Origin: RGIG7213 sp045545665
Lineage (GTDB): Bacteria > Bacillota > Clostridia > Oscillospirales > CAG-272
Direction of reading: 5' to 3'
NCBI GenBank assembly: GCA_045545665.1
Contig: JAZQBL010000046.1
Location: 65,740 to 129,739, forward strand
DNA length: 64,000 nucleotides
The notes under the pieces are model-generated. The model saw nothing but the letters and a program-made list of their open reading frames with translations, did not search any database and was not told where the DNA came from. Below are positions 51,813-59,960 of the stretch, one piece after another (within the stretch, counting starts at the first letter, position 1; each line of letters begins with the position of its first letter). The position numbers and the translations under genes were made by a program.

Positions 51813-52198
51813 TGAAGTGCGGCGACGTTTTTGATCTCACCGCAGCATACATAGGCGAGGATTCGAAAGCTCGTGATTTTACAGAGCTCGGGCGGCGTTT
51901 GCCGCCCATGCTCGGTGCAGTCATAACGGAGCACATTCCGCTTGACAGGATACTTACGGCAAGCGAATCGCTGTATCCGTCAATGGGTCAGATATCGTCG
52001 GAGGACGACGTCTTTCCTCTTTGCGACGAATGTGCCGTGCTTTGCGCCCTCCGCCTCGGTATGCTGCTTATTGCCGATGAAAACCCTCAGCTTGCATCCT
52101 TTTTATCCTCGGAATATACGCGCGTGCGTGCAGCATCGCTTTCCGCGCTGAGTGCCTACAAGCACAGCATAAAGGACGTATATCCGGGGCTTGTATGA
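51812..52198 (+). CDS. Head-tail connector-like phage protein
   Basis: The ATG shares bases with the capsid stop (TAATGA arrangement). The 128-residue, mainly helical protein (FPLCDECAVLCALRLGMLLIADENPQLASFLSSEYTRVRAASLSALSAYKHSI) lies directly after the capsid gene, the usual site of head completion/adaptor proteins. Assignment is by position and fold character, not by a clear motif. Confidence 0.6.
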   Translation: MKCGDVFDLTAAYIGEDSKARDFTELGRRLPPMLGAVITEHIPLDRILTASESLYPSMGQISSEDDVFPLCDECAVLCALRLGMLLIADENPQLASFLSSEYTRVRAASLSALSAYKHSIKDVYPGLV

Positions 52199-52211
52199 AA
52201 GGAGTGATCGT

Positions 52212-53933
52212 TTGGCATTTTTCAAAAAAAGCCCTTCTTTCCTTATGAACGTCACATCGTTTGACGGGATCGACTGCACGAAAAAGGTCACGAATTCCAT
52301 TTCATCGGCTGAATATATGCGTAATTTCCGAATAACGGAAAACGGCAAGCTGAAAAAGAGATACGGATACAAAAAGCTGTTCACCTTAAAAGACGCAAAG
52401 GACGTTTATTTGTCGGATAATATCATTTTTTACCGTAACGGCAGAACGCTCAATGCATATAATATCGGTGTGGGTATAGTTGCATCATACGAGCTTGACT
52501 ACGCAAAAAACACCGTATATTTCACCTTTGCGTCGGACGTTTACGCCGTGTGTGAGGATGAGATCATCGTATACCGTAACGGTAACTTTTCAAAAGGAGA
52601 GCCGTACGTACCCACACTCGCCGTAACGTGTCCGCCGAGCGGCGGCGGTGCTTTGCACGAGTCACTGAACCTGCTTTGCAACAGAGCCGCTTTATCGTAT
52701 TCACCCGACGGGAAAGCAGACGTTTATCATCTGCCGTCGTACGCTGTGGCAATTGTATCCGTCTTTGAAAACGGAAGCAAAGTACCGTCCGAAAAATACA
52801 CCTTTGACAGCTTTGAAAAGACTGTAAAATTCAATTACATCCCCGCAGGCGGCATCTCAGACAGCCTCAAAATAACCTTTGAGCTTTCAAAGTTCGACGT
52901 CAAGATGGATTTTCTGAAAAACCGCAGCTTTTGCGTTTACGGCGGTAATTTCGACAGCCGTATTTTTGCCTACGGCGGTGACAACATCATATACTATTCG
53001 GACATAACCGACAGAGGCTCCGACGTGCTTTACTTTCCTTCGGAAAACTACATAAAGGTCGGAGACGGCACCTTTGACGTAACGTCGCTCGTACGCCACT
53101 ACTCGACTCTTGCCGTGTTTACCGAGGGGGATGCCTGGTACATTTCTCCGTCAAGTGTTGATTACGACGGATACGAAAAGCCGTCCTTCCCGATCTATCC
53201 CTTAAACGGAAAGGTCGGCTCAGTAAGGCAGGGAGGCGTGCTTGTTGACAACTCTCCGTTGACAGTCACCCCCGACGGCGTCTATCTATGGCGTGCGAGC
53301 AACGTGCGTGACGAAAGAAACGCCGAATGTATATCAGAGAAGATCGAGCCGCTTTTAAGCCGTGACTTTCTCAAGGGCGCCCGTGTTTTCGACAACGAGG
53401 CGAAAAAAGAGGTCTGGATATGCAATTCGGGGCTCGTTGCGGTATACAACTATTCACTCAAAGCGTGGTACTTTTTTGACGGAATAGATGCCGACAGTAT
53501 GTTTTCTTACAACGGCGAGGTGCTTTTTATTAAAGGGGAAAGCGTTTATCTGTTTGATCCCGAGGTGTACACGGACGACGGAAAAACGTACAAAGCTATC
53601 TGGCAAAGCGGCTTTGCAAACTTCGGCAAGGTCGATAAAAAAAGGCTTTATATGCTCTATGCATCTCTGATTCCCGAGACGTCAAGCAGTATAAAGATGA
53701 CTCTCGTGCCGAACAGCGGCGAGAGGATAACAGTCGGCGAAAGCGGAGAAATTTCAAACGAGGTCTTAGACTTCTCCTGTATAGATTTTTCAGACTTTAC
53801 TTTTGAATGTGAGGGAAGACCTACGTTTACACGACACAGAATAAGACTGCGCCGTTTCGACAGCGTACGGCTGATCATCGAAAATTCACAGCCGAACGGC
53901 AGAGCGACGGTCGAAAGGGTGGTTTTAAGATAA
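52212..53933 (+). CDS. Phage structural protein, P22 gp10-like/beta-rich
   Basis: The best start is TTG at 52212, seven bases after AAAGGAG, giving AFFKKSPSFLMNVTSFDGIDCTKKV; an earlier TTG at 52191 lies before the ribosome binding site. The 573-residue protein is beta-rich and contains EYMRNFRITENGKLKKRYGYKKLF, a pattern of virion proteins related to DNA-stabilising/tail-hub proteins of short-tailed phages, then repeated YxxN/V segments suggesting a propeller (GGDNIIYYSDITD; GDAWYISPSSVD; DGVYLWRASN). With no tape measure in the cassette, it probably closes the head or forms the tail stub. Confidence 0.6.
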   Translation: MAFFKKSPSFLMNVTSFDGIDCTKKVTNSISSAEYMRNFRITENGKLKKRYGYKKLFTLKDAKDVYLSDNIIFYRNGRTLNAYNIGVGIVASYELDYAKNTVYFTFASDVYAVCEDEIIVYRNGNFSKGEPYVPTLAVTCPPSGGGALHESLNLLCNRAALSYSPDGKADVYHLPSYAVAIVSVFENGSKVPSEKYTFDSFEKTVKFNYIPAGGISDSLKITFELSKFDVKMDFLKNRSFCVYGGNFDSRIFAYGGDNIIYYSDITDRGSDVLYFPSENYIKVGDGTFDVTSLVRHYSTLAVFTEGDAWYISPSSVDYDGYEKPSFPIYPLNGKVGSVRQGGVLVDNSPLTVTPDGVYLWRASNVRDERNAECISEKIEPLLSRDFLKGARVFDNEAKKEVWICNSGLVAVYNYSLKAWYFFDGIDADSMFSYNGEVLFIKGESVYLFDPEVYTDDGKTYKAIWQSGFANFGKVDKKRLYMLYASLIPETSSSIKMTLVPNSGERITVGESGEISNEVLDFSCIDFSDFTFECEGRPTFTRHRIRLRRFDSVRLIIENSQPNGRATVERVVLR

Positions 53934-54232
53934 TGACATCCGATATGACATCTCTTGCCGTTGAACGGCACGAGGCGCAGATAAAATCCTTACAGCATCA
54001 GATAGATGACGTGAAGGAGGTTACAAAGGAGATAAAAACGATGAGCGAAACGCTCATCGTACTTACAGAAGAGCTGAAGCACACAAACGACACTCTGCGT
54101 TTTCACGAAGGGCGGATAAATTCTTTGGAGCTTACCCCGAAAACAAGGTGGAACACCGTGGTGAATGCCGCACTTACCGCCATTGTATCGGGTGCTGTCG
54201 GATACGCTTTGGCTCATTTTATAAGCTTTTGA
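53933..54232 (+). CDS. XhlA-like coiled-coil membrane protein
   Basis: The 99-residue protein has a long coiled coil (VERHEAQIKSLQHQIDDVKEVTKEIKTMSETLIVLTEELK) and a C-terminal membrane helix (AALTAIVSGAVGYALAHFI). This is the plan of XhlA/haemolysin-like lysis accessory proteins next to holins. It starts within the previous stop (TAATG). Confidence 0.75.
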   Translation: MTSDMTSLAVERHEAQIKSLQHQIDDVKEVTKEIKTMSETLIVLTEELKHTNDTLRFHEGRINSLELTPKTRWNTVVNAALTAIVSGAVGYALAHFISF

Positions 54233-54251
54233 AAGGATGGTGGTAAAACAC

Positions 54252-54566
54252 TTGGAACTTAACGATTTTTTCACCTGGGGAACGCTTGCAAGCTTTTCGG
54301 GGGCGACTGTTGCTGTGGCGGTGCTTACGCAGTTTTTTAAAGGACTTTTCGACAAGCTTCCTTTCCACGTGCCGACAAGGGCTGTATCTTACGTGTTTTC
54401 CCTTGCCGTGCTGATCTTGTCGTCTCACTTTACAAACGGCGGCACGGCCGGCACGTATATTTTATGCTTCATAAACGCCGCACTCGTTTCACTTGCATCA
54501 AACGGTGCGTACGACCTTGTAAGATCTGTTTTTCCGGGAGGCATCAATGATAAAAATAACACTTGA
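54252..54566 (+). CDS. Phage holin
   Basis: The protein (104 residues from TTG at 54252, beginning ELNDFFTWGTLASFSGATVAVAVLTQFFKG) has two to three membrane segments and a charged tail, as in Bacillota phage holins. An ATG at 54237 abuts its own AAAGG and is less likely, though it would add only MVVKH. It forms membrane lesions that release the amidase encoded next, with which it overlaps by 20 bases. Confidence 0.8.
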   Translation: MELNDFFTWGTLASFSGATVAVAVLTQFFKGLFDKLPFHVPTRAVSYVFSLAVLILSSHFTNGGTAGTYILCFINAALVSLASNGAYDLVRSVFPGGINDKNNT

Positions 54567-55566
54567 TCCCGGTCACGGCGAATACGAAAACAGAGGCACG
54601 TATTCCGATTATTACGAGGGCAAAGCGATGTTTGCTTTAGCGGGATATTTGAAACAAGAGCTTGAAAAATACGGCGCTGACGTTACCGTTACGAAGAATA
54701 AAGCAAGCGACGACCCGTCGCTTGCCGAGCGCGGAAGCACTGCCGTATCAAACGGGTCTGTGCTTTTCATCTCGCTTCATTCAAATGCGGCATCAAGCGA
54801 GCGTGCCTGCGGCGTATCGTCTTTTTATTCGGTAAAGCTTCCCGAAAGCCGTGAGCTTTTAAACCGCATATGTGACGCCGTCGTATCTGTTATGAACGGA
54901 AAAACGGGCATAACGTACAAACGCGGCGTTATGACAAGAACGTACGAAACGGCGGGCATCACTTACGACTATTACGGAGTAATAAGAAATTCCGCAAAGG
55001 GCGGCGTAAGATATTCCTACATTATCGAGCACGGCTTTCATACAAACGAAAAAGAATGTCTTTTTCTTATCAATGATGAAAATTTAAAGCTCATCGCAAA
55101 AGCCGAGGCGGACGTCATCGCCGAATATTTCGCCTTATCGAAGGAAGAAGACGAAAAAAAGACCGTTTACACGGTAAAAAAGGGCGATACGCTCTCAAAG
55201 ATCGCAAAAGAATTCAAAACGAGCGTATCTTCAATTGCAAAAGAAAACGGCATTGACGACGTCAATTTGATATTCATCGGTCAAAAGCTCGTCATCCCCG
55301 AAGAAAGCGAAGCTTTTTCCGTCGGTGACACAGTCAGAATAAAGGACGGCGTGATAACGTACTTTCCGAACGGAAACCCTTTTCCGTTCTGGGTACGCGA
55401 TTACGACTACGTAATTATGAAAACGCGTGACGCAAGCGGTCAAAAGGTTTACAGAGGCGGTGACGAGTGCATCCTTCTCGGTGAAAGACTTGACAGAAAA
55501 ACAGGACAGCAATTCGGTAAGATCCGCTCCTGGTGCAGTGTCAACTACATAGATAAAATAAAGTGA
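54547..55566 (+). CDS. N-acetylmuramoyl-L-alanine amidase endolysin with LysM
   Basis: The 339-residue protein has an Amidase_3 domain with zinc ligands His in LDPGHGEYE, Glu in YYEGKAMF and His in ISLHSNAA, and catalytic Glu in YIIEHGFHTNEKEC. A LysM domain follows (VYTVKKGDTLSKIAKEFKTSVSSIAKENGI near 208-250), then an SH3-like C-terminal part (FSVGDTVRIKDGVITYFPNG). It cleaves the amide between MurNAc and the stem peptide. No signal peptide, consistent with holin-dependent release. Confidence 0.93.
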   Translation: MIKITLDPGHGEYENRGTYSDYYEGKAMFALAGYLKQELEKYGADVTVTKNKASDDPSLAERGSTAVSNGSVLFISLHSNAASSERACGVSSFYSVKLPESRELLNRICDAVVSVMNGKTGITYKRGVMTRTYETAGITYDYYGVIRNSAKGGVRYSYIIEHGFHTNEKECLFLINDENLKLIAKAEADVIAEYFALSKEEDEKKTVYTVKKGDTLSKIAKEFKTSVSSIAKENGIDDVNLIFIGQKLVIPEESEAFSVGDTVRIKDGVITYFPNGNPFPFWVRDYDYVIMKTRDASGQKVYRGGDECILLGERLDRKTGQQFGKIRSWCSVNYIDKIK

Positions 55567-55580
55567 AAGGAAAATAAAAT

Positions 55581-56357
55581 TTGGGAATTTCAACTTTTGA
55601 TGAAGATCTTAATATAATTTCAGCCCTTCCGACCTGCCCTACTGCCCCCGAATACACGGCGGACGAAATAAAGAGCAAGTTTGACGAGGGCGGAAAAAAG
55701 ATAAAAGAATATATAAATTCGACTCTTATCCCGCAGATACTTGATGAAATATCAAACACCTCCATCGGAGAAGGTGCGTACAGATATATTCCGTGCAAAA
55801 CGCTTTTGAAGCAGTACACCTCAGCAGGTGAATACACGTTCAACACAAAAGAATATCCGTCGTTTACGGGTGTGTACGACATCGTTCTCGTCGGAGGTGG
55901 CGGCGGCGGTTATAACGGCACGGAAAGATACGGCGGCGGTGGCGGTGCCGTGACACAGCTCATCGGTCAGGAGCTTGAGGGCTCGTACACCGTATACGTC
56001 GGGGCAGGAGGCGCACCCAGCACCGGCTTTCTGTCGCACGACGGCGAAAACTCCTATATAACGAACAACGGTGAAGATATGGAGCTTTACGTTTATGCTG
56101 CAGGCGGAGAAGGTGCTGATTCCTCGACGCCGTGCGCCAGAGGCGGCGGTATCGGCGCAACCGACGCCGTATATGACGCAGATTCGTTCGCTCGCGGTAA
56201 AGGCGGTGACAGTATCGGCTACGGTGTCGGAACAAAAGGCGCCTCCATCGACGACAGCATAAAATACCCCGTAGGCTACGGCGGCGGAGGCTGGGGTCCT
56301 ATCAGCGGAAAATGCGGAACGGTGCTTATATACGGATACGTAAGACAGGAGGTATAA
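55581..56357 (+). CDS. Glycine-rich phage fibre/adhesin-like protein
   Basis: TTG at 55581 follows AAAGGAAAATAAAAT. The 258-residue protein has a short N-terminal helix (TADEIKSKFDEGGKKIKEYINSTLIPQI), then a domain with poly-glycine strands (VLVGGGGGGYNGTERYGGGGGAV, AAGGEGADSS, YGGGGWGP). Such glycine-rich blocks occur in phage adhesins and receptor-binding tips where polyglycine helices pack together. A role in host contact is inferred. It is the only fibre candidate in the cassette. Confidence 0.7.
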   Translation: MGISTFDEDLNIISALPTCPTAPEYTADEIKSKFDEGGKKIKEYINSTLIPQILDEISNTSIGEGAYRYIPCKTLLKQYTSAGEYTFNTKEYPSFTGVYDIVLVGGGGGGYNGTERYGGGGGAVTQLIGQELEGSYTVYVGAGGAPSTGFLSHDGENSYITNNGEDMELYVYAAGGEGADSSTPCARGGGIGATDAVYDADSFARGKGGDSIGYGVGTKGASIDDSIKYPVGYGGGGWGPISGKCGTVLIYGYVRQEV

Positions 56358-57284
56358 ATGTCATCATACAACAGAGATACTAAATCATACGAAAGCTACG
56401 AGATGCTCTCAAAGCTTTTGAATACGGACAAAAAAGAAAATATAGACGTTGTGTACGACACGCTCAAAAGGCTGACTGAAAGCTCATATCAGGGCAGTCT
56501 TGCGGAAAATGAAGCGCAGTACGCAAAGGCAAGAGATACTCTTTCGCAAAACAGGGCGAAAGCGGATAAATATCTGAATTATTTTGTAACGGAGGGCGGC
56601 TATGCAAACAGCGGAGTTGCAACAGATGCACGTATCAAGCAGGAGCTTAACTACGAAAGCAACGTAAGCGATCTTAATTCCGAACAGCTCGCATCCAAAA
56701 ACGAGCTTGAAAGAAGCAAGGAAGAAAGACTCGCAGAAATAGAATCCGAACGTGCAAAAGCGCAGGCGGAAGCCGATTCGGAGCTTGCCGAATCCGTTTA
56801 CAAAAACGAACAGCTGAAGCTTCAGCAAAAACAGCTTGAGCAGGACAACTATTGGAAGAAAAAGCAGTACGAGCTTGACAAACAAAGCTCAGGGTCAGGC
56901 GGCGCTTCGGGTTCAAATACGGCTTACAACGCCGTTATGTACAACGATACCATGGCGAAGTTCGGAAGCTGTAATACAGCCGATGAGATGCAGCAGATGT
57001 ACGATTCGCTCGTCGGTGCAAATTCGACAGCCGCACAGGGGGTCTACGGAAGCTATTATTCGAAGCTCATCACGGAAATGAGAGAGGCAATAATCGAAAA
57101 ACGTGCAGAGGAAACGCACGACAACAACGTCCGTGAAATATGCACGCAGATGACGGAATACGGCAGATCTCCCAATACCATATTCATAAGCTTGTACAGA
57201 CAGGCTCTGACGGACGAAAATTCTCCTTATACAAAGCAGGAGGTTGAAGAAGCGTATAAAAGAGTCGTCGAAATGATGAAATGA
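56358..57284 (+). CDS. Long coiled-coil phage-cassette protein
   Basis: The 308-residue protein starts one base after the fibre gene. The middle (residues about 85-180) is an uninterrupted charged coiled coil (SKNELERSKEERLAEIESERAKAQAEADSELAESV; KLQQKQLEQDNYWKKKQYELDK), then a Gly/Ser linker and a helical C-terminal domain. It could be an ejection protein or a fibre-linked structural protein. No family recognised. Confidence 0.65.
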   Translation: MSSYNRDTKSYESYEMLSKLLNTDKKENIDVVYDTLKRLTESSYQGSLAENEAQYAKARDTLSQNRAKADKYLNYFVTEGGYANSGVATDARIKQELNYESNVSDLNSEQLASKNELERSKEERLAEIESERAKAQAEADSELAESVYKNEQLKLQQKQLEQDNYWKKKQYELDKQSSGSGGASGSNTAYNAVMYNDTMAKFGSCNTADEMQQMYDSLVGANSTAAQGVYGSYYSKLITEMREAIIEKRAEETHDNNVREICTQMTEYGRSPNTIFISLYRQALTDENSPYTKQEVEEAYKRVVEMMK

Positions 57285-57383
57285 TCTTTAAATAAAAAAA
57301 TCTGTAATTCGGGCGGAAAGGTAAAGATCTTTTCAAAAAAGACACTCTTTAAAAATAAAAGGCTCCCTTGTGCAAAGGAAGCT

Positions 57384-57444
57384 CAGACCGCTGACAAAGG
57401 TAAAGTCAGCGGTCTGAATGCTCACGTGTTACGTGAGCATTTTT
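57384..57444 (+). terminator. Double hairpin at the end of the phage cassette
   Basis: CAGACCGCTGAC pairs perfectly with GTCAGCGGTCTG (57384-57416), directly followed by ATGCTCACGT/ACGTGAGCAT (57418-57440) and TTTTTG. An imperfect hairpin GCTCCCTTTG-like precedes. They end the phage transcript; the second hairpin is also part of the cargo 3' repeat. Confidence 0.8.
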
Positions 57445-57472
57445 GTTTTGAGACGTGTTGACAAAAAAGATG
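57418..57472. repeat. Cargo 3' repeat, copy 1 (after SUFU gene)
   Basis: Hairpin ATGCTCACGT/ACGTGAGCAT, T tract, then GAGACGTGTTGACAAAAAAG. On the minus strand it starts 5 bases after the stop of the suppressor-of-fused gene. Copies at 58188-58226 and 59899-59953 follow the other two cargo genes. Confidence 0.9.
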
Positions 57473-57476
57473 AGGT

Positions 57477-58088
57477 TTAGAAATTATCACTTCTATACCT
57501 TTCGGAAAGAAAATGCGGCTTCTCACCATTATCCGGATATAAATACTCACTGAATGCCTGAGGACCGATCTCCATCAGCTTTGCAAGATCGTTTTTATTG
57601 AGCAAAACGACCTGAAGGCAGGCAACGGTTTTTAGCATGCTTGTTTTACAGTGCAATATTTCAACTGTCCCGACAATCTGAGGGAACTCAATAAACGCCG
57701 CAACCATTTCATCATCGGGATCATCGTTTTGCCATTCAAAGCTATGTCCGTAAGTGATGTGACATTGATTGTTATGAGCAAACGAGGCGATCATTACTAA
57801 TTTATCAAAATACCAGCTTGCGATCTCTTGATTTTCCAAATTTTCATCAGCGTGAACAAACATTATGTATTCATTATGTTGAGAAACTGTATTAGGCACC
57901 GGCGGCATTTTATAATCGCTTGCTCCCATTGTTACGAGCTTCCAAAAAGGGTATTGCTCGTTTGGCTTATACAAAAGAATGTCAACGTGAAATCCGTTGT
58001 CAATAATCGGATGCATAACCGTAGAATCGGTTTGCTCGAAATATTTATCAAAGTGTTTGGTGATTTTGTCCATTTCTTTTGCTTTCAT
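57477..58088 (-). CDS. Suppressor-of-fused domain protein
   Basis: Start at 58088 (MKAKEMDKITKHFDKYFEQTD) follows AAAGGCGGTGTCATTAATT. The 203-residue protein has the SUFU-domain pattern: HVDILLYKPNEQYPFWKLVTMGASDYKMP near residue 37, EYIMFVHADEN, and YLQVVLLNKNDLAKLME-like text near 165. In bacteria SUFU proteins are often immunity or accessory proteins of toxin systems; no toxin adjoins. It is cargo of the mobilizable element, with its own promoter (58116-58144). Confidence 0.85.
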   Translation of the reverse strand: MKAKEMDKITKHFDKYFEQTDSTVMHPIIDNGFHVDILLYKPNEQYPFWKLVTMGASDYKMPPVPNTVSQHNEYIMFVHADENLENQEIASWYFDKLVMIASFAHNNQCHITYGHSFEWQNDDPDDEMVAAFIEFPQIVGTVEILHCKTSMLKTVACLQVVLLNKNDLAKLMEIGPQAFSEYLYPDNGEKPHFLSERYRSDNF

Positions 58089-58115
58089 AATTAATGACAC
58101 CGCCTTTCTGCTTTC

Positions 58116-58144
58116 ATTATAGCACACTTTGGGGTGGATTGCAA
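58116..58144 (-). promoter_or_regulatory. Promoter of SUFU gene (shared type)
   Basis: Minus-strand TTGCAA (58144-58139), 17 bases including CCACCCCAAAGTGTGC, TATAAT (58121-58116). Nearly the same sequence stands before the gene at 60473. Confidence 0.8.
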
Positions 58145-58187
58145 GATAAAAGATAGTGTTTTAAGTTTTTAGTGATATGCTGACTCC

Positions 58188-58226
58188 GTGAGCATTTTCA
58201 TTTTGAGACGTGTTGACAAAAAAGAT
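58188..58226. repeat. Cargo 3' repeat, copy 2 (after XRE/YcxB gene)
   Basis: GTGAGCATTTTCATTTTGAG and ACGTGTTGACAAAAAAGAT follow each other here, ending seven bases from the stop of the XRE/YcxB gene. The hairpin part is imperfect in this copy (CTGACTCCGTGAGCA). Confidence 0.85.
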
Positions 58227-58232
58227 TCCAAA

Positions 58233-59654
58233 TTATTTTGTGTACTCTATTTGATATTCCACTAATTTCATTGTATTGCTCTCGGCGTTGTATAGAACGT
58301 TGATAAACACATACGTTCCGCTTGAACTCGGCAATTTGTTGAATTCTCCCGTGTCCTTGTTGTAGATAATATAGTAGTCGCTGGTTTGAATATCGCAGAA
58401 ATACGAGGTGATACCAACCATATCATTGGGAATATCGGATATCCACTTTGCGTCATTTGAAATATTTTTCTCAAATTGCCCCACAGCGGTATCGTCAAAG
58501 TAAATATCGCTCGTTGAATAAATATATCCGCGAGGAACAGATTGCGTTTCTTTTGTCCAATCCTGCGTGTTGATATGCGAATGCGTCGGAATATCAATAT
58601 TCAACATTTGCTCCGTATTGACAATCGGCTCGTCGCCGTGTGAATAGATATCAGAAAAAATGAAGGTAAACGATCCGTAAATGCAGAGTAGTGCCGCCAT
58701 GATAATGCCCACGATTACGTTCTTTTTATACTTGTATCCTTTTTTCTTTAAGTAGAAGCCGAACACAATAGAGGCAATTGGAACAGGAAGGAACAAAAAG
58801 AATATCCACATATTCTCCGTCATTGCTTGATTGATTCCGGATAATATAGCAACACCGATCAATGCCCCCCATATCGTGCAAATGGAAAGAACGAAAAGAA
58901 GAATGGAGATGATTTTTAATTTATCCTTGGGCTTTTTTGCTTCAACCTTGTCTGGTGTATTATTGCAAAAAGTAATGAAAGTTGATTCAGGAATCAAGAC
59001 ATCTTTTTTAATAATATAGCTTTGACCCGCAATCTGCAAAACAAGATAGTTTCCAAAAGAGTGGATTTTTTCAATATCATCAAAGTATATTTTCAGCGTC
59101 TTTGTGACTTCTTTGTTTTTGGAAATGTTCAGTATAAAATAGTCTTCAAATATTTCATAAGAATAGGTGCTCTCCAAAATTCTGCATTCACTGGTTTTCC
59201 ACGCTTTGCTATAAGCGAAATAACCTTTGATATGAGAAATCACACCGACCAGAAAATAGCCTAAAAGTAAACCTATAATGGTATTGTTCGCTCCTGCTGC
59301 GGCAAGGAAAACAAAAAGGACGATGCAAGCAAGCGTGAAAACAATCGCGCGTTTTATAAGCGGAAAACGGGCTTTTTTGAAAACTTCTTGCAAATCTGAT
59401 TTTTCATATTTGAAAACGTACGCTTCTTTCGGCTCGTTCTTATTTTCCTTTATCGGCTCAGCTTCGCTCAAAATATCATCTATGGAAACCGAGAAAATTT
59501 CCTTGAGTCGAATCAAATTATCAACGGTAGGTAGTGTCTTATCCATTTCCCAAAGGCTGACAGTCTGACGGCTGACGAGCATTTTTTGACCGAGTTCTTC
59601 TTGAGATAGCCCGATCTTTTTTCTGTAATATTGTATTTTCTCACCGACGGTCAT
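58233..59654 (-). CDS. XRE-HTH membrane protein with YcxB-like domain
   Basis: Start at 59654 (MTVGEKIQYYRKKIGLSQEELGQKML) follows GAAAGGAGGGCTTTTT. The 473-residue protein has an XRE helix-turn-helix (residues 1-60), two membrane segments (IVFTLACIVLFVFLAAAG; IIGLLLGYFLVGVI), a YcxB-like cytoplasmic domain (YILNISKNKEV-type strands, DVLIPESTFITFCN), then about three further membrane segments and a 130-residue C-terminal part outside the third group. HTH fused to membrane sensor modules suggests membrane-linked transcription control. A perfect palindrome at 59718 may be its operator. Confidence 0.85.
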   Translation of the reverse strand: MTVGEKIQYYRKKIGLSQEELGQKMLVSRQTVSLWEMDKTLPTVDNLIRLKEIFSVSIDDILSEAEPIKENKNEPKEAYVFKYEKSDLQEVFKKARFPLIKRAIVFTLACIVLFVFLAAAGANNTIIGLLLGYFLVGVISHIKGYFAYSKAWKTSECRILESTYSYEIFEDYFILNISKNKEVTKTLKIYFDDIEKIHSFGNYLVLQIAGQSYIIKKDVLIPESTFITFCNNTPDKVEAKKPKDKLKIISILLFVLSICTIWGALIGVAILSGINQAMTENMWIFFLFLPVPIASIVFGFYLKKKGYKYKKNVIVGIIMAALLCIYGSFTFIFSDIYSHGDEPIVNTEQMLNIDIPTHSHINTQDWTKETQSVPRGYIYSTSDIYFDDTAVGQFEKNISNDAKWISDIPNDMVGITSYFCDIQTSDYYIIYNKDTGEFNKLPSSSGTYVFINVLYNAESNTMKLVEYQIEYTK

Positions 59655-59680
59655 AAAAAGCCCTCCTTTCATGCAACATA

Positions 59681-59736
59681 ATTATATCACAAAGGTCAGA
59701 AAATGTAAAGAACATCGTACTTGACCGTGTCAAGTA
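59681..59736 (-). promoter_or_regulatory. Promoter and operator-like palindrome of XRE/YcxB gene
   Basis: Minus-strand TTTACA (59709-59704), 17 bases, TATAAT (59686-59681). Nine bases farther upstream lies TACTTGAC-CGT-GTCAAGTA (59718-59736), a perfect 8+3+8 palindrome that could be the site for the XRE domain. Confidence 0.7.
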
Positions 59737-59794
59737 GCACTTGCATCCCCATTTTTCTCTTTGTTAAAGGTTCACTTCTGCTCCCTTGCTCAAA

Positions 59795-59890
59795 GATGCC
59801 GATTGGCATCTTTTTTGTCAAGACGCATTGGAGGGCCAATCGGACGGCGCAAGCGCCTATCGGAAGGTCCGATTCCGCACAATGTGTTCA
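59795..59890. repeat. Branched structured element with mini-hairpins
   Basis: GATGCC-GATT-GGCATC then TTTTTT (59795-59816, a plus-strand terminator), ATTGG-AGGG-CCAAT (59827-59840), and AATCGGAC (59838-59845) pairing with GTCCGATT (59867-59874) around GGCG-CAAG-CGCC. An outer pairing GCATTG/CAATGTG could close the whole. It is tRNA-like in shape only. It could be RNA or a DNA recombination site. Rest of the 59655-59960 gap holds the promoter and repeat listed separately. Confidence 0.65.
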
Positions 59891-59898
59891 AAACAAAA

Positions 59899-59953
59899 AT
59901 GCTCACGTGTTACGTGAGCATTTTCATTTTGAGACGTGTTGAGAAAAAAGATG
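59899..59953. repeat. Cargo 3' repeat, copy 3 (after DUF3592-like gene)
   Basis: ATGCTCACGT/ACGTGAGCAT hairpin, TTTTCATTTTGAGACGTGTT, then GAGAAAAAAGATG, ending eight bases from the stop of the 59961 gene. On the minus strand the hairpin is followed by TTTTTG, so it is a good terminator there. Confidence 0.9.
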
Positions 59954-59960
59954 CTTTTTA

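Noticed and set aside
46200..57480. attL/attR pair around the phage cassette
   Set aside because: No direct repeat was found at both edges and no integrase is present.
59820..59890. tRNA gene or tRNA fragment used as attachment site
   Set aside because: The T-arm-like hairpin lacks the TTCRA loop, and no acceptor stem or anticodon arm of proper size can be drawn.
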